Below, one piece after another: positions 9,117 through 19,396 of a DNA stretch of 64,000 nucleotides; position 1 is the stretch's first letter; every line of letters starts with the position of its first letter. Source of the stretch: Calothrix parasitica NIES-267 (lineage in GTDB: Bacteria; Cyanobacteriota; Cyanobacteriia; Cyanobacteriales; Nostocaceae); the NCBI RefSeq assembly GCF_002368095.1, contig NZ_AP018227.1:4153796-4217795 (forward strand), given 5' to 3'. Below the pieces are notes generated by a model. It had not been told where the DNA came from. It worked only from the letters and a program-made list of their open reading frames with translations, and made no database searches. The position numbers were made by a program, and so were the translations under genes.

Positions 9117-9884
9117 ATGAACTGGAAACAAATCGCTGGTAGCTGGGTAGTTGTCCCCCAGCGTCCTATCGGTATCATTCATTTTTTAGGTGGTGCATTT
9201 GTCGCTACCGCACCTCATATAACTTATCGTTTGTTACTTGAATATCTCGCAGATAAAGGATTTGCGGTTGTTGCTACTCCCTTTGTAAATACTTTAGACC
9301 ACAGCGCGATCGCAGAAGAAGTGCTGCTAAATTTTGAACGGGTATTAGTACGTTTAGAAGATAGAGAACCTGCTTTTAAAGGATATCTTCCTATATATGG
9401 GCTGGGTCACAGTATGGGATGCAAGCTACATTTACTTATAGGTTGTTCGGAGGGAGTCAAACGGGCTGGCAATATTCTTATATCGTTTAATAATTACGCC
9501 GCAAAAGATGCCATTCCTTTAGTTGAACAGCTAAACGCAGCAGTGAATGTTGAGTTTACTCCGTCACCTACGGAGACTTTCAACTTAGTAAATGAAGATT
9601 ATGGTGTTCGTCGTAATCTATTAGTTAAATTTGATAATGACACTCTCGACCAATCTTCCGATTTAACAAGATTGTTACAAAATCGCTTCAAAGACATGGT
9701 AACAATACAGAGTTTTAAGGGAAATCATCTTACACCTTTAGGTCAAGATGTTAAATGGCAAGCAGGTCAAGAATTCAATCCCTTAGATGCTTTGGGACAA
9801 TGGTTTAAGCAAGAAGTATATCGAGACTTAAATCAGCTAAAACGTAGCTTGGTACTATGGCTAAATCCCCTATCGCCACTATAA
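9117..9884 (+). CDS. DUF1350 family alpha/beta-hydrolase-like protein
   Basis: A 255-residue protein from the ATG at 9117, which matches the usual DUF1350 beginning (MNWKQIAGSWV); the frame can be extended to a TTG at 9096 but this adds nothing family-like. DUF1350 proteins occur in cyanobacteria and plants and have an alpha/beta-hydrolase fold. Here the nucleophile-elbow-like GHSMG follows IIHFLGGAFVA and YLPIYGL. No enzymatic activity is established. Translation could need a weak ribosome site, as no clear Shine-Dalgarno is visible. Flanking genes are functionally unrelated. Confidence 0.85.
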   Translation: MNWKQIAGSWVVVPQRPIGIIHFLGGAFVATAPHITYRLLLEYLADKGFAVVATPFVNTLDHSAIAEEVLLNFERVLVRLEDREPAFKGYLPIYGLGHSMGCKLHLLIGCSEGVKRAGNILISFNNYAAKDAIPLVEQLNAAVNVEFTPSPTETFNLVNEDYGVRRNLLVKFDNDTLDQSSDLTRLLQNRFKDMVTIQSFKGNHLTPLGQDVKWQAGQEFNPLDALGQWFKQEVYRDLNQLKRSLVLWLNPLSPL

Positions 9885-10030
9885 TCGGAAGATAGTATGT
9901 ATACATTTCACTGAGAGGGCAGTTTACTCTGCGAAGAGTAATTTGTTGGTAAATTTGGGGTCATAAATAGTAGAAGTAATTCAATTTTCTATTTTATTTT
10001 TTATTTTTTATTATCAAGCGGCTATTTTCT

Positions 10031-11155
10031 ATGTTTCAAATATTAGTAATTGATGATGACCCGGCCGTTCAAATTTTATTAAAAAGAATGCTGGAAAAGC
10101 AGGGTTATGAAGTAGTTGCAGTTAGCAACGGTGAAAATGGAATAGCGCAAGCTATAGTCTCTCATCCAGCGCTAATTATTTGTGATTGGATGATGCCGGG
10201 ATTAAGTGGACTTGATGTTTGTCGTTATATCAAGAAAGACCCTAATTTATCCACTACATTTTTTATTCTTCTCACATCTTTGGATTCTGTAGCCGACCGT
10301 GTTAAAGGATTGGACGCTGGTGCTGATGATTTTATCACCAAACCGATAGAGCAAAACGAAATGCAGGCAAGGGTGAGAGCTGGTTTGCGCTTGCATCAAA
10401 TGAGTCAGGATTTGAAAGCTCAAAAGCAAATTTTAGAGGCAGAATTATCAGAAGCTGCGGATTACGTGCGTTCTCTTTTGCCAATGCCAATGTTGCATCC
10501 TTTTAATATCAATTACACGTTCATCCCTTCGCAGCAGCTTGGTGGTGACTGTTTTGATTATTACTGGTTGGACCCGGATTATCTGGCAATTTACCTGCTC
10601 GATACCGCAGGACATGGATTGAAAGCAACTTTACCTTCTATTTCTGTATTAAATTTACTACGTTCCCGTGCCCTGAAGGATTTAAATTATTACCAGCCCA
10701 AAGAAGTACTAAATGCATTAAACAGTACTTTTCAAATGAGTTATCAGAATGATAAGTATTTTACTATTTGGTATGGGGTTTACAATCAAATTAAGCGAGA
10801 GTTAGTTTATTCAAGTGCGGGTCATCCACCTGCGATTTTATTAAATCATAGTAATGATATCCAATTATTAAAAACCCCTGGAATGCCAATTGGGATGTTT
10901 CCAGAGGTTAAATATACTAATGGTTTTTGCAAAATTGAGAAAAATAGCACCTTATATATTTTTAGTGATGGTGCTTATGAAATAAGTTTATCTGATGGTC
11001 AACTTATGGGACTTGAGAATTTTATCCAAAGGGTTAAGCGTTTGTATCATGTTTCTAGCAGCCCTTTAGAAAATATTCTTAACTGTCTTGTTGACTTAAA
11101 TTCAAAAAACACCTTTGATGATGATTTATCTATACTCCAAATTGGTTTTAATTAA
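10031..11155 (+). CDS. Response regulator fused to PP2C (RsbU/SpoIIE-type) phosphatase
   Basis: A 374-residue cytoplasmic signalling protein. Residues 1-120 are a receiver domain with acidic pocket Asp8-Asp10, phospho-acceptor Asp52 in ICDWMMPG, the LLTS threonine region and a conserved Lys in ITKPI. A helical linker (about 125-150) leads to a PP2C/SpoIIE phosphatase domain with metal-binding GGDCFDYY, DTAGHG, SSAGHPPAIL, FSDGAYE and a final FDDDLSIL. In partner-switching systems such phosphatases dephosphorylate a STAS anti-sigma antagonist when activated, here presumably by phosphorylation of Asp52. A STAS gene lies immediately downstream on the opposite strand, with overlapping stop codons, which supports that pairing. 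Confidence 0.93.
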   Translation: MFQILVIDDDPAVQILLKRMLEKQGYEVVAVSNGENGIAQAIVSHPALIICDWMMPGLSGLDVCRYIKKDPNLSTTFFILLTSLDSVADRVKGLDAGADDFITKPIEQNEMQARVRAGLRLHQMSQDLKAQKQILEAELSEAADYVRSLLPMPMLHPFNINYTFIPSQQLGGDCFDYYWLDPDYLAIYLLDTAGHGLKATLPSISVLNLLRSRALKDLNYYQPKEVLNALNSTFQMSYQNDKYFTIWYGVYNQIKRELVYSSAGHPPAILLNHSNDIQLLKTPGMPIGMFPEVKYTNGFCKIEKNSTLYIFSDGAYEISLSDGQLMGLENFIQRVKRLYHVSSSPLENILNCLVDLNSKNTFDDDLSILQIGFN

Positions 11156-11481
11156 GAAATTTGGGAAAGTACAGATTTGTGAAATTCGTCTTGGTTGGAG
11201 AAAATTTCAAAAACTTTATCCATTCCAGTAAGTTCAAATAATATTTTTACTTGCTCGTTAATAGAACAGAGAACCAGTTTGGTGTCTGATGCTCTTAAAG
11301 TTTTAAATGCTAATACTAAAGCACCTAAACCAGAACTATCCATAAAAGTAATATCCTTTAAATCTACTAGCACCATTTTTGGTTTGCTTTCTAGTGTTTT
11401 AATAACTTCTTCCCTAAAATCTTGCGACTTAGTTGCATCTAAAACACCATTGGGCTGAACAACTTTAATATGCTCTGTCAT
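11152..11481 (-). CDS. STAS-domain anti-sigma factor antagonist
   Basis: A 109-residue single-domain protein of the SpoIIAA/RsbV family. The phosphorylation site region is DSSGLGAL, with Ser49/Ser50 as candidate acceptors. The unphosphorylated form binds an anti-sigma kinase and frees its partner; PP2C phosphatases such as the convergent neighbour reactivate it. The two genes overlap tail to tail by four bases (TTAA holds both stops). On its own strand it lies about 150 bases downstream of the five-PAS histidine kinase and could be cotranscribed with it. No RsbW-like kinase is visible in the window. Confidence 0.93.
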   Translation of the reverse strand: MTEHIKVVQPNGVLDATKSQDFREEVIKTLESKPKMVLVDLKDITFMDSSGLGALVLAFKTLRASDTKLVLCSINEQVKILFELTGMDKVFEIFSNQDEFHKSVLSQIS

Positions 11482-11634
11482 AAGTTCTCAGTATTTGTAC
11501 TGCAAAAAAACATCTATTATTTTAATCCATATTAATCATAATTCATTTAATGACAACTTGCCAGCGAATAGTTTCTTAGTTAACAGTTATCAAATTAAAC
11601 ATTAAGCTAATCTGTCTAATTGTTATGCAGGATT

Positions 11635-14600
11635 TTAGTGTTGATGAAGCGGAATTGTAATTATAAATTCACTTCCTTCTCCAAATTCGGAAATACATTC
11701 TATTGAACCACCATGTCTTTCGGTGATAATTTGGTAGCTGATTGAAAGACCCATCCCAGTACCTTTACTTACAGGTTTAGTTGTAAAAAATGGGTCGAAT
11801 AATTTTCCTTTTATCTCTTCTGGTATCCCCATCCCATTGTCAGCTATATGAATTTTTACTTTGTCCAATTCTACAAGCTGGGTGCAAATCTGAATTTGAG
11901 GGTTGCTATCTGTTTTATTTTCAAGCTCTATAGATTCTTCTAATGTATCTAAAGCATTTGCCAAAATATTCATAAATACCTGATTGAGTTGTCCTGGATA
12001 GCACTCTACTTGCGGTAAATTTCCGTAGTCTTTTATAATCTCAATGGTGGGACGCTCGGATTTGGCTTTAATCCGATTCTCTAAAATCATTAAAGTACTA
12101 TCTATCCCTTCATGAATATCTACCTTTTTCATTTCGGCTTCATCCATGCGAGAAAAAGTACGCAAAGATGCAACAATTTCTCGAATGCGCTGCGCTCCAA
12201 TTTTCATCGAATCGAGCAGTTTTGGTAAATCTGTTAATAGAAATGGTAAATCAACTTCTTCAACTAGCTGCTGTATTTGCGATACTGGTTGAGGATAATT
12301 TTCCTGGTAAAGTCTAACCAGTTTTAATAAGTCTTGAGTGTAATTATTTGCATAATTAATATTACCGTAGATAAAGTTAACAGGATTATTTATTTCATGA
12401 GCGACACCTGCAACCAAATTTCCTAACGAAGACATTTTTTCGCTTTGCACTAACTGTATTTGAGTGCTTTGCAACTCGTTCATAGCTAATTCTAGCTCTT
12501 GAGTCTGCTGCTTTAAATTTATCTCTGCTTGTTTACGGTCGCTAATATTAAATGATGTTCCTATAATCCGGTAAATCTTACCTTCCGCATTTCTTAAAGG
12601 ATTAAGTGTAGTCAACCAGCAATGTTCTTGACCTTGAACAACTAAATTTTCTTCGTAACTAATAGATATACCCGCTTCCAAGCATCTGATATACTGTTGA
12701 CGTATTTTTGCACCTTGGAAGTCGCCAAATATTTCTTCGGGAAACTTACTGACTGCTTCTGTTGCATTTATACCTATAGCTTTTTCGGTTGCATAATTCC
12801 AATCAGCATAAACAAAATCACCATTATCTAAAACATTAACAACAAAAATAAGTTGCTCGACTCCTTGATAAATACTGCGGAGAAATTGCTCTTGTTGTTC
12901 TAAAGTTGCGCTAGCGAGTTCTCGTTCGGTAATATCTCTTACCAAAGATGCAACACCAATTACCTCACTATTTACAGCAACCAAAGGATTGTTATACCAT
13001 TCACAAATAATCGTTTCGCCACTCTTAGTAGTATTCTTAGTGACGATTCGCGTTCCACCTTTCTGAGATAATAATGCAGTCTTTAAATGATGAATCTGCT
13101 CGGATGCGGATTGAGGAACGATAAACTCAAAATAATTATTAATAGCTTCGTTTTTGGTATATCCAAAAATATTTCCTGCTGCTTTATTCCATTCTTTAAC
13201 CTGAAAATTTGTATCCCATTCAACCACAGCTAAGGGTGTTTGTTCAATTAATAGCTCTAATCTTTGACGAGAAGCTAAAAGTTCCGATTGTACAGAATGA
13301 CGCTCGCTGATTTCTTTTTGTAGAGCTACATTGCTTTGCATCAACTGCTGAGTTCGTTCTTCCACACGTTTTTCTAAATCTGCATAAGCCCTTTTAAGTG
13401 CTCTTTCTGCTTGTTTTAAAGGAGTTACATCCATAACTACACCATCCCAAATAATCGAGCCATCTTTCTGCTTTTGCGGACGGGATGCGGTTTGTATCCA
13501 TTTTGTTTTTCCGGAAGTTAAAATAATTCTTCCTTCCCATTGCCAAGCTTGCAAACTCCGAGCAGAATTAGCAATTGATTTTTCAAAGTCTTCGCGTTGA
13601 TCTCGATGAATGCAGGAAATAAATAAACTAGCATCAGCAATCATCTGCTCTGGTGGTAATTCATATATTTCCAAACAGCCAGTACTAATATAGGGAAAGC
13701 TAAATTTACCTTCAGCCCCGAGCTTAAATTGGTATAGCATACCGGGAACATTTGCAGATAGACTCTGCAATCTTTCTTCGCTCAATCTAAACTGATTTTC
13801 TATTGCTTCCCGCTGTTTAATTTCTTTTTGTAAATGGGTGACTACTTTAGTCAATTCTGAAGTTCGCTGATGTACTCTAATTTCTAATTCTTCGTATAGC
13901 TTCTGTAAAGTAACTTCAATTTCTTTCCGGTCGGTAATATCTTGTAAAGTACCTAAAATATTCAAAACATTTCCTTGAGCATCGCAAATCGGAATTGTAT
14001 TGACTTCCAGCCAGCATTGTCTACCATCTGCTTGTAACTGTGGTTTAACAATACTTTCTGGCATTTTAGATTTAATTGCATTGCTATCATTAAGACGAAA
14101 CCAATTAGCTTCCTCTTCTTTCCAAGGTAAATCAAAATCAGTTTTACCTTTAATTAATTTCGGGTCTCCGACTCCTGCAATCTCAGCAAAAAAGCTATTA
14201 CAACCTTGATAAACAGAATTACAGTCTTTCCAAAAGATTGCTTGCGGAATATTATTTAAAACCTGTTCCAATAATGCTTTAGACTCACGCAATCGCGCTT
14301 CTACCTGAAAGTGCTGGCTAATTTGTTGCGTTAGTTCTCGAATAGTATTAATCAGAAACAGATTACCAGCTTCATCTTTAAATACACATTTTTTTATAGC
14401 AATATAATGCTTTTTTCCCCCAGCATCTGTAATGCATTCATCTGATTCATTTTGTTTAGAGGTAGTAAAAATAAATTCATCTTGTTCCCAAGATGCATCA
14501 GCAATTTCATTCTCGAACAAGTCAAAATCGGATTTACCAATTATTTCTTCTCTACTGCGTCCGATAAAATTACAATACGCATCATTAACCAGCACCCAGC

Positions 14601-14766
14601 AATGTTGACGGTCTTTGACAAAAATAGGGTCAGAAGTACCGTTAATTACCATTAGCAAAAAATCAGCAGAAAAACTAACTCTCTCTACCATTTGCAAATC
14701 ATCTTCGACTACTACTTCCCTTGCTCGGGACGATTCATTTTTTATCTTATCTTTATTCATCCCCAT
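11635..14766 (-). CDS. Multi-PAS sensor histidine kinase
   Basis: A 1043-residue hybrid-free histidine kinase with no obvious membrane segments, so probably a cytosolic sensor. About five PAS/PAC modules occupy residues 25-760, separated by heptad-like linkers. The transmitter has H-box [12 protein letters not shown] with His790, N-box [11 protein letters not shown]1 [10 protein letters not shown]-box FDPFFTTK and G2 GTGMGLSIS. This architecture is common in cyanobacteria. The ligand or redox signal is unknown. The start ATG at 14766 has GGGG a few bases ahead; a second in-frame ATG two codons on is possible. A natural partner is the receiver-phosphatase at 10031, by proximity only. Confidence 0.93.
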   Translation of the reverse strand: MGMNKDKIKNESSRAREVVVEDDLQMVERVSFSADFLLMVINGTSDPIFVKDRQHCWVLVNDAYCNFIGRSREEIIGKSDFDLFENEIADASWEQDEFIFTTSKQNESDECITDAGGKKHYIAIKKCVFKDEAGNLFLINTIRELTQQISQHFQVEARLRESKALLEQVLNNIPQAIFWKDCNSVYQGCNSFFAEIAGVGDPKLIKGKTDFDLPWKEEEANWFRLNDSNAIKSKMPESIVKPQLQADGRQCWLEVNTIPICDAQGNVLNILGTLQDITDRKEIEVTLQKLYEELEIRVHQRTSELTKVVTHLQKEIKQREAIENQFRLSEERLQSLSANVPGMLYQFKLGAEGKFSFPYISTGCLEIYELPPEQMIADASLFISCIHRDQREDFEKSIANSARSLQAWQWEGRIILTSGKTKWIQTASRPQKQKDGSIIWDGVVMDVTPLKQAERALKRAYADLEKRVEERTQQLMQSNVALQKEISERHSVQSELLASRQRLELLIEQTPLAVVEWDTNFQVKEWNKAAGNIFGYTKNEAINNYFEFIVPQSASEQIHHLKTALLSQKGGTRIVTKNTTKSGETIICEWYNNPLVAVNSEVIGVASLVRDITERELASATLEQQEQFLRSIYQGVEQLIFVVNVLDNGDFVYADWNYATEKAIGINATEAVSKFPEEIFGDFQGAKIRQQYIRCLEAGISISYEENLVVQGQEHCWLTTLNPLRNAEGKIYRIIGTSFNISDRKQAEINLKQQTQELELAMNELQSTQIQLVQSEKMSSLGNLVAGVAHEINNPVNFIYGNINYANNYTQDLLKLVRLYQENYPQPVSQIQQLVEEVDLPFLLTDLPKLLDSMKIGAQRIREIVASLRTFSRMDEAEMKKVDIHEGIDSTLMILENRIKAKSERPTIEIIKDYGNLPQVECYPGQLNQVFMNILANALDTLEESIELENKTDSNPQIQICTQLVELDKVKIHIADNGMGIPEEIKGKLFDPFFTTKPVSKGTGMGLSISYQIITERHGGSIECISEFGEGSEFIITIPLHQH

Positions 14767-14957
14767 TCATCCCCACAATGCTTTTTCCGTAAAGGTTTTA
14801 GCTGAGTTAGATGCTAACTCGATTCAGTACATCACGACGTTACGTTCACCACCCCACATGCACTTAATTAGTATTCCCGGAATTTGTTCTTCTCCAACAC
14901 TAAATACTGAAATTTTTACTTGGAGGGAGTAGGGAACGGCTAAGATTTTTCTACCTA

Positions 14958-14996
14958 TAACTCTTAACTCCTAACTCCTAACTCTCTAACTCCCTA
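14958..14996. repeat. STRR tract, CTAACTC units
   Basis: Heptamer repeats of TAACTCC type, directly after the stop of the HTH-GrpE gene. Short tandemly repeated sequences of this kind are typical of heterocystous cyanobacteria. Confidence 0.8.
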
Positions 14997-15671
14997 AACC
15001 GGACTTACTTTAGCTCGATACAATAACTTATCTCCTTGACGGTAGCCAGTATAACGAATTTTGACTTTTTCTTTGGGTTTTGGATTACCTTCAATTGACT
15101 GATGGATTTCGGGTTCGTAGGGTAATTCGGTACCAACTTCAGCAATTGCTTCTATTCCCCATTCTTGCAAAAGTCTTGTTATTGGTTTTTCTATCAACGG
15201 AATAATATTTGCTGCTGGTAACTGACGATTTTCTCTGGCTTTCTGTGCTGCTGTAGGAAACTGGATTAGTAATGATTCGAGAATTTGTAAACTTGATTGC
15301 TGAAATTGAGCAAGCAATAATTTTTCTTGATTGTCTAATTGCTTTTGTAAGCGTTCGTATTCTATATTTAATTCTGTTACTTCTTGTGATGATGACTGCT
15401 GAGTTGAAGTTGATTGTTTAGATTGTTTAATTAAAATTGTTTCGGAAAAATAATTTATTAGCTCGCTCAAATCTATTTTTAGTGCTTGGGATAATTTAAC
15501 CAAAAATTCTAAACGCATTTGCTGAATTTCTCCTTTTCGCAAACGCTGTATCTGATATTCGGAAACTCCAGAAACTTTACTCAAAGCTTTAAAACTAGAA
15601 ATATTTTGTTTCTGCATTAATTCCAGTAGTTCTTGAGTAAAATCTATTTTTTTTTCGTTTGTTGATAACAT
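14994..15671 (-). CDS. HTH domain fused to GrpE-like nucleotide exchange domain
   Basis: A 225-residue protein. Residues 8-62 form an XRE-type helix-turn-helix (FKALSKVSGVSEYQIQRLRKGE). A Gln/Ser-rich linker and coiled coil (about 75-125) follow, then a region that resembles the GrpE head: GIEAIAEVGTELPYEPEIHQS and a final GYRQGDKLLYRAKVSPV. GrpE releases ADP from DnaK; in this fusion the N-terminus would bind DNA or protein instead of forming only the long GrpE helix. No dnaK or dnaJ lies nearby. Similar HTH-GrpE-like proteins occur in cyanobacteria, but their role is not established. The canonical grpE is presumably elsewhere. Confidence 0.75.
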   Translation of the reverse strand: MLSTNEKKIDFTQELLELMQKQNISSFKALSKVSGVSEYQIQRLRKGEIQQMRLEFLVKLSQALKIDLSELINYFSETILIKQSKQSTSTQQSSSQEVTELNIEYERLQKQLDNQEKLLLAQFQQSSLQILESLLIQFPTAAQKARENRQLPAANIIPLIEKPITRLLQEWGIEAIAEVGTELPYEPEIHQSIEGNPKPKEKVKIRYTGYRQGDKLLYRAKVSPV

Positions 15672-15874
15672 AATAGGTAAGGTTAAAGGTCGAAGGTTAA
15701 AGCTATAAAATAATTATCTATATTTAATGAGAAATTATAATTATCGATAATTGATAAAACTATTTTATTTTTTACAGCTTCCCTCTCCTTAATAAGGAGA
15801 GGGACTGAGGGTGAGGTTTTTATGTTGAATATAACTAACCTACTACTAAAATCAAAACAAAAAAATAGATAGCT

Positions 15875-16921
15875 ATGAAGAACCATGCATTACAAACACA
15901 ATTAAATCAATCGCTGCGTTTTACGAGTAGTTTGGGTGTTAACGTCGCGATAAACGATGAAAAACACGGATTTTGGCTGGGAAGCGCGGGTTTTTCTGAT
16001 ATTAATGCTGGGAATAATCTAGAAAATAATCAATCGTTTTATATTTACAGTATTACAAAAACCTTTGTTTCTGTATGCTTGCTAAAATTAATTGAAAATA
16101 GATTATTAAATTTAGAAGATACAATCAGTAAATGGTTGCCTAAAATATCATTCCCCAATTCTGTTACTCTAAGAAGATTATTAAATCATACCAGTGGCGT
16201 ACCGGACTATACGAGCTTAAAAGAATATTTACCTTCCGTAAGAGAAAATCCTTCAATTCCTTGGACTCATAAAAAAGTAATTGAATTAACCTGTAGTGGA
16301 AATTTAGATTTTGAACCGGGTGAAGGTTTTTATTATTCAAATACAGGTTATATGTTGCTCTATAAAGTAATTGAAGCTGTAACCAAAAAAAGTTTTGCAG
16401 AAGTATTACAAAAAGAGATTTTTGATAAGTTAGATTTTAAAAATACATATGTTGCTCATCAAGTTGATACGAAAAACATTTTGACACCGGGTTACTGTCG
16501 ATTTCTAAATTCAGAAATAAAAATCGAAAACGTGATTCCTCGCTATCATCCCGATTGGTGTGCTACCGGTTTAATTGTTTCTAATGTAGAAGAAGTAGTT
16601 AAATTTTTTGATGCTGTTTTTTCAGGAAAATTATTAAATAATCAATCATTAAAAGAAATGCAAACTCTTGTAGATATAGGAGTTCGTCAACGCTGGTATA
16701 GAAAAGCTTGTTATGGTTTGGGAATAATGGCTGACCCCGAATCTAAATATGGAATCAAATACGGTCACGGTGGAGATGGACCGGGTTACAATACTTTTGC
16801 TATGCATTTACCGGATTTCTGCGGAAGAAAATTAAGTTTGGCTATTTTTTGTAATACTTCGATGATGGAACATCCTTATGGGATGATTAGTGATTTGTTA
16901 AGAGTTTTAGAAACTGTATAA
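15875..16921 (+). CDS. Serine hydrolase, beta-lactamase/transpeptidase-like (class C family)
   Basis: A 348-residue member of the class C beta-lactamase/esterase superfamily. The SxxK nucleophile motif is Ser59-Ile-Thr-Lys62, the YxN motif is Tyr-Ser-Asn in FYYSNTGY, and the third motif is HGGDGPGY near residue 288. No signal peptide is seen, which argues for a cytoplasmic esterase or D-peptidase rather than a secreted lactamase. Substrate unknown. The neighbouring HTH-GrpE gene is divergent, about 200 bases away. Confidence 0.88.
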   Translation: MKNHALQTQLNQSLRFTSSLGVNVAINDEKHGFWLGSAGFSDINAGNNLENNQSFYIYSITKTFVSVCLLKLIENRLLNLEDTISKWLPKISFPNSVTLRRLLNHTSGVPDYTSLKEYLPSVRENPSIPWTHKKVIELTCSGNLDFEPGEGFYYSNTGYMLLYKVIEAVTKKSFAEVLQKEIFDKLDFKNTYVAHQVDTKNILTPGYCRFLNSEIKIENVIPRYHPDWCATGLIVSNVEEVVKFFDAVFSGKLLNNQSLKEMQTLVDIGVRQRWYRKACYGLGIMADPESKYGIKYGHGGDGPGYNTFAMHLPDFCGRKLSLAIFCNTSMMEHPYGMISDLLRVLETV

Positions 16922-16945
16922 TTAAAATTTAGATTTGTATTGATT

Positions 16946-17018
16946 CGTAGGTTGAGTTAGACATGTGAACAAAATTAATTTGAAACGATAATTTATATTT
17001 TCGTGTCGTAAACCAACA
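16946..17018. repeat. Palindromic element GTAGGTTGAGTTAGACA / TGTCGTAAACCAAC
   Basis: Left arm GTAGGTTGAGTTAGACA and right arm TTCGTGTCGTAAACCAACA are imperfect inverted repeats. The same pattern, better preserved, occurs at 31746-31820. It lies directly before the pseudogene at 17021, so its insertion may have cut off the 5' end of that gene. Confidence 0.6.
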
Positions 17019-17020
17019 TT

Positions 17021-17464
17021 CACTTTGAATTAATATTTGATTACCCTGACCAACTTTGGGATAATGTATGAAAAAATGAAGTTAATAAGTGGCTATCTTT
17101 AGCTAATTCCGGTGCTGTTGCTCTAATTCTTTTTAGAGAAGGTACATATAATATTAGTTTTTATCTAAACAATGATTTATCAAAGGATTTATTCAAAAAT
17201 AATCAATTACAACATTTATCGAATTTAAAAGTTGAGAATAAAATTTATATTACAGAAGCAGATTAATTTTTAATTTCTCATTTTTCCGATGTTCTTGAAT
17301 ACGATGATGAAGATTTTGAAAAACTAAATATACCTTCTGGATTCTATGAAATTTACTGTTCCTCAAAAAGAGATAGTGGTTCAGAATTTGCTTTCAATAT
17401 AATTTTTCATCAAGTCGAAAGTTTATCTGACAATAATACTGTCAATCAACTTGTACGTTTATAA
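17021..17464 (+). pseudogene. Decayed gene with two in-frame stops
   Basis: A single frame gives a continuous protein-like sequence: HFELIFDYPDQLWDNV, stop (TGA 17069-17071), KNEVNKWLSLANSGAVALIL... ending VENKIYITEAD, stop (TAA 17264-17266), FLISHFSDVLEYDDEDFEKL... ending NQLVRL, stop (17462-17464). Normal amino-acid composition across both stops suggests an old gene of about 147 codons rather than noise. No start codon remains; a palindromic repeat abuts its 5' edge. The family was not recognised. Confidence 0.65.
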
Positions 17465-18443
17465 TTTCCTATAGTATTGGGTTACTACACGATAATTAAA
17501 TTTCTAGTTCCTATCAAACTGCTTATCATATCTAAACCAAGCTACGAATTACTACAGTTGAATAGGTTTATAAGAGAAGAACGAATTTAAATGAATGCTC
17601 ATTACTAATATCTTGCACCATTCTTGATAAACCTAAAGAAACCCGGTTTATAGTCATGAAAACATGATTATTTCGTAGTGAAGTAAAAAAGAAACCGGTT
17701 TCTGTGATTGCTGCAAGATATGTGTATAAGTGAAGAAATAAATAAAACTAGAACTTAAAATTATTAATTTTCACTAATATTCAAATATCTCAGTCTGTAT
17801 TAATTGTTAAATCCCAAGCGCTACTCTTAAGCAAATCTTGCAATACTATATTTAGCCTCACTGAGTAATTAAAACAGTCTTATCTGACGTAAAAGTAAGT
17901 AATTGTCTCATTTATAACGAGGATATATAAAATTTATTAGTGACAATAATAACAAAAAAGCTAATTCATTTATTATATTTATTTTTTGAGTTCAATTCAC
18001 TAAATGTATCAAATGACCATAGTAGCAATAAATTAAAAAACTTTGTAGAAAGATATATAAACAGTCAAAATATTTTTATCCATATTCTATAAAAATGACT
18101 AAAGTTTCAAATGTAAATTTTGTCAAGATTCTCTGACATTTTTGAATCACGGTTACGATTTGACAGGGGTTTTAGACTGCAGTAAATTGATAATCTTGGG
18201 CGACGTATTTCTACAAAAATCTACCGTCTTAAAACCCTTATAAAATCGTTGTTTACTTGGAATGAAAAAAGATTTTTATCGATAGCTTAATATAAACGCT
18301 TTTTTCATTTTTTATTACGGTTGACAAGTAAGATAAAAAATATTCTATTCTCTTATACCTATTATTAAACACTTCTTTAGCATAGTACTTAAATACTATG
18401 CTAAGGAATACAAAGCAAATGTTTATCGGTTTTGGTTTAACTA
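17465..18443. other. Long intergenic region, one palindromic element
   Basis: Nearly 1 kb of AT-rich DNA without a convincing gene. The only clear structure is the element at 17608-17721. Confidence 0.4.
17608..17721. repeat. 114-bp element with ATATCTTGCA/TGCAAGATAT ends
   Basis: Ten-base perfect terminal inverted repeats (ATATCTTGCA...TGCAAGATAT) enclose a second inner inverted pair GAAACCCGGTTT and GAAACCGGTTTC. A partial relative, ATATCTTGCATCAATCTT followed by AGAAACCCG, is at 45018-45047. Confidence 0.65.
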
Positions 18444-19214
18444 CTAAACTTTTCGATTCACCATTGTTGCACTTGCTTGGTCGGTTGGTACCAACAAAAT
18501 CTCGCTGAGATTTACATGAGCGGGACGGGTTACACAAAATAACACTACATCAGCGATATCATCTGGAGTTAAGGGAGTTAATCCTTTATATACCTTTTCA
18601 GCTTTTGCATTATCTCCATGAAATCGCACTTGGCTAAATTCTGTTTCCACTAAACCGGGGTCAACCGAACTGACACGAATCGGTGTTCCTAATAAATCTT
18701 GTTTTAAACCTTCAGAAATTGCCCTAACTGCGGCTTTAGTCGCACAGTAGACATTACCACCGGGATAAGTTTGATGTCCCGCTATCGAACCAATATTAAC
18801 TACGTGACCCTTATTACGCTCTACCATTCCGGGAACTACACAACGGGTGAGGTAAAGTAAACCTTTAACATTAGTATCAATCATTTCTTCCCAGTCTTGG
18901 TAGCTACCTTCGTGGAGTTTGTTTAAACCGCGACTAAGACCGGCATTATTAATAAGAATATCGATATTCGACCATTGAGCGGGTAATTTCGATATAGCAG
19001 ATTCTACAGCACTACGATTGCGGACATCAAGTTCTACTAAATGGAATTGTTCGGACGGTAATTTTAAACTCTCCACTACTTGTTCTAAGCGTTCAAACCG
19101 TCGTGCAGCTAAAATTAACTTTGCTCCTGCATCTGCAAAATACTTGACGCAAGATGCACCAATTCCGCTACTTGCACCCGTGATTAAAACAATTTGATTT
19201 TGAATTGAAACCAT
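18444..19214 (-). CDS. Short-chain dehydrogenase, YdfG-like
   Basis: A 256-residue classical SDR. The cofactor motif TGASSGIG is at 12-19, NNAG at 89-92, catalytic Ser143 in NIGSIAGH, and Tyr156/Lys160 in VYCATK. The sequence between (GHQTYPGGNVYCATKAAV) and the PGLVETEFS segment is characteristic of YdfG-type NADP-dependent 3-hydroxy acid/serine dehydrogenases. The physiological substrate in cyanobacteria is not known. It follows an NTF2-like gene on the same strand, separated by an STRR tract. Confidence 0.9.
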   Translation of the reverse strand: MVSIQNQIVLITGASSGIGASCVKYFADAGAKLILAARRFERLEQVVESLKLPSEQFHLVELDVRNRSAVESAISKLPAQWSNIDILINNAGLSRGLNKLHEGSYQDWEEMIDTNVKGLLYLTRCVVPGMVERNKGHVVNIGSIAGHQTYPGGNVYCATKAAVRAISEGLKQDLLGTPIRVSSVDPGLVETEFSQVRFHGDNAKAEKVYKGLTPLTPDDIADVVLFCVTRPAHVNLSEILLVPTDQASATMVNRKV

Positions 19215-19219
19215 AAAGA

Positions 19220-19395
19220 AAAGTTAGGAGTTAGGAGTGAGGAGTTAAGAATTAGAACTTAAGAGTTAAGAGTTGAAAATCAAGCTCAATTGTGAATTTC
19301 ATACAATAATGAGTTAACTACAAAAGCGAAATTATGAATCAAGAAGACAACAAAATTTCATAATTCATAACTCACTCATAACTCCTAACTTAATT
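19220..19395. repeat. STRR tracts (GTTAGGA and TCATAAC units)
   Basis: Two blocks of degenerate heptamers, AGTTAGGAGT-type at 19220-19275 and CATAACTC-type at 19360-19395, fill most of the spacer between the two minus-strand genes. Confidence 0.75.
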
Positions 19396-19396
19396 C

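Noticed and set aside
18253-18537. 94-codon minus-strand ORF at the end of the SDR
   Set aside because: Overlaps the SDR 3' end in another frame and continues into AT-rich non-coding sequence.
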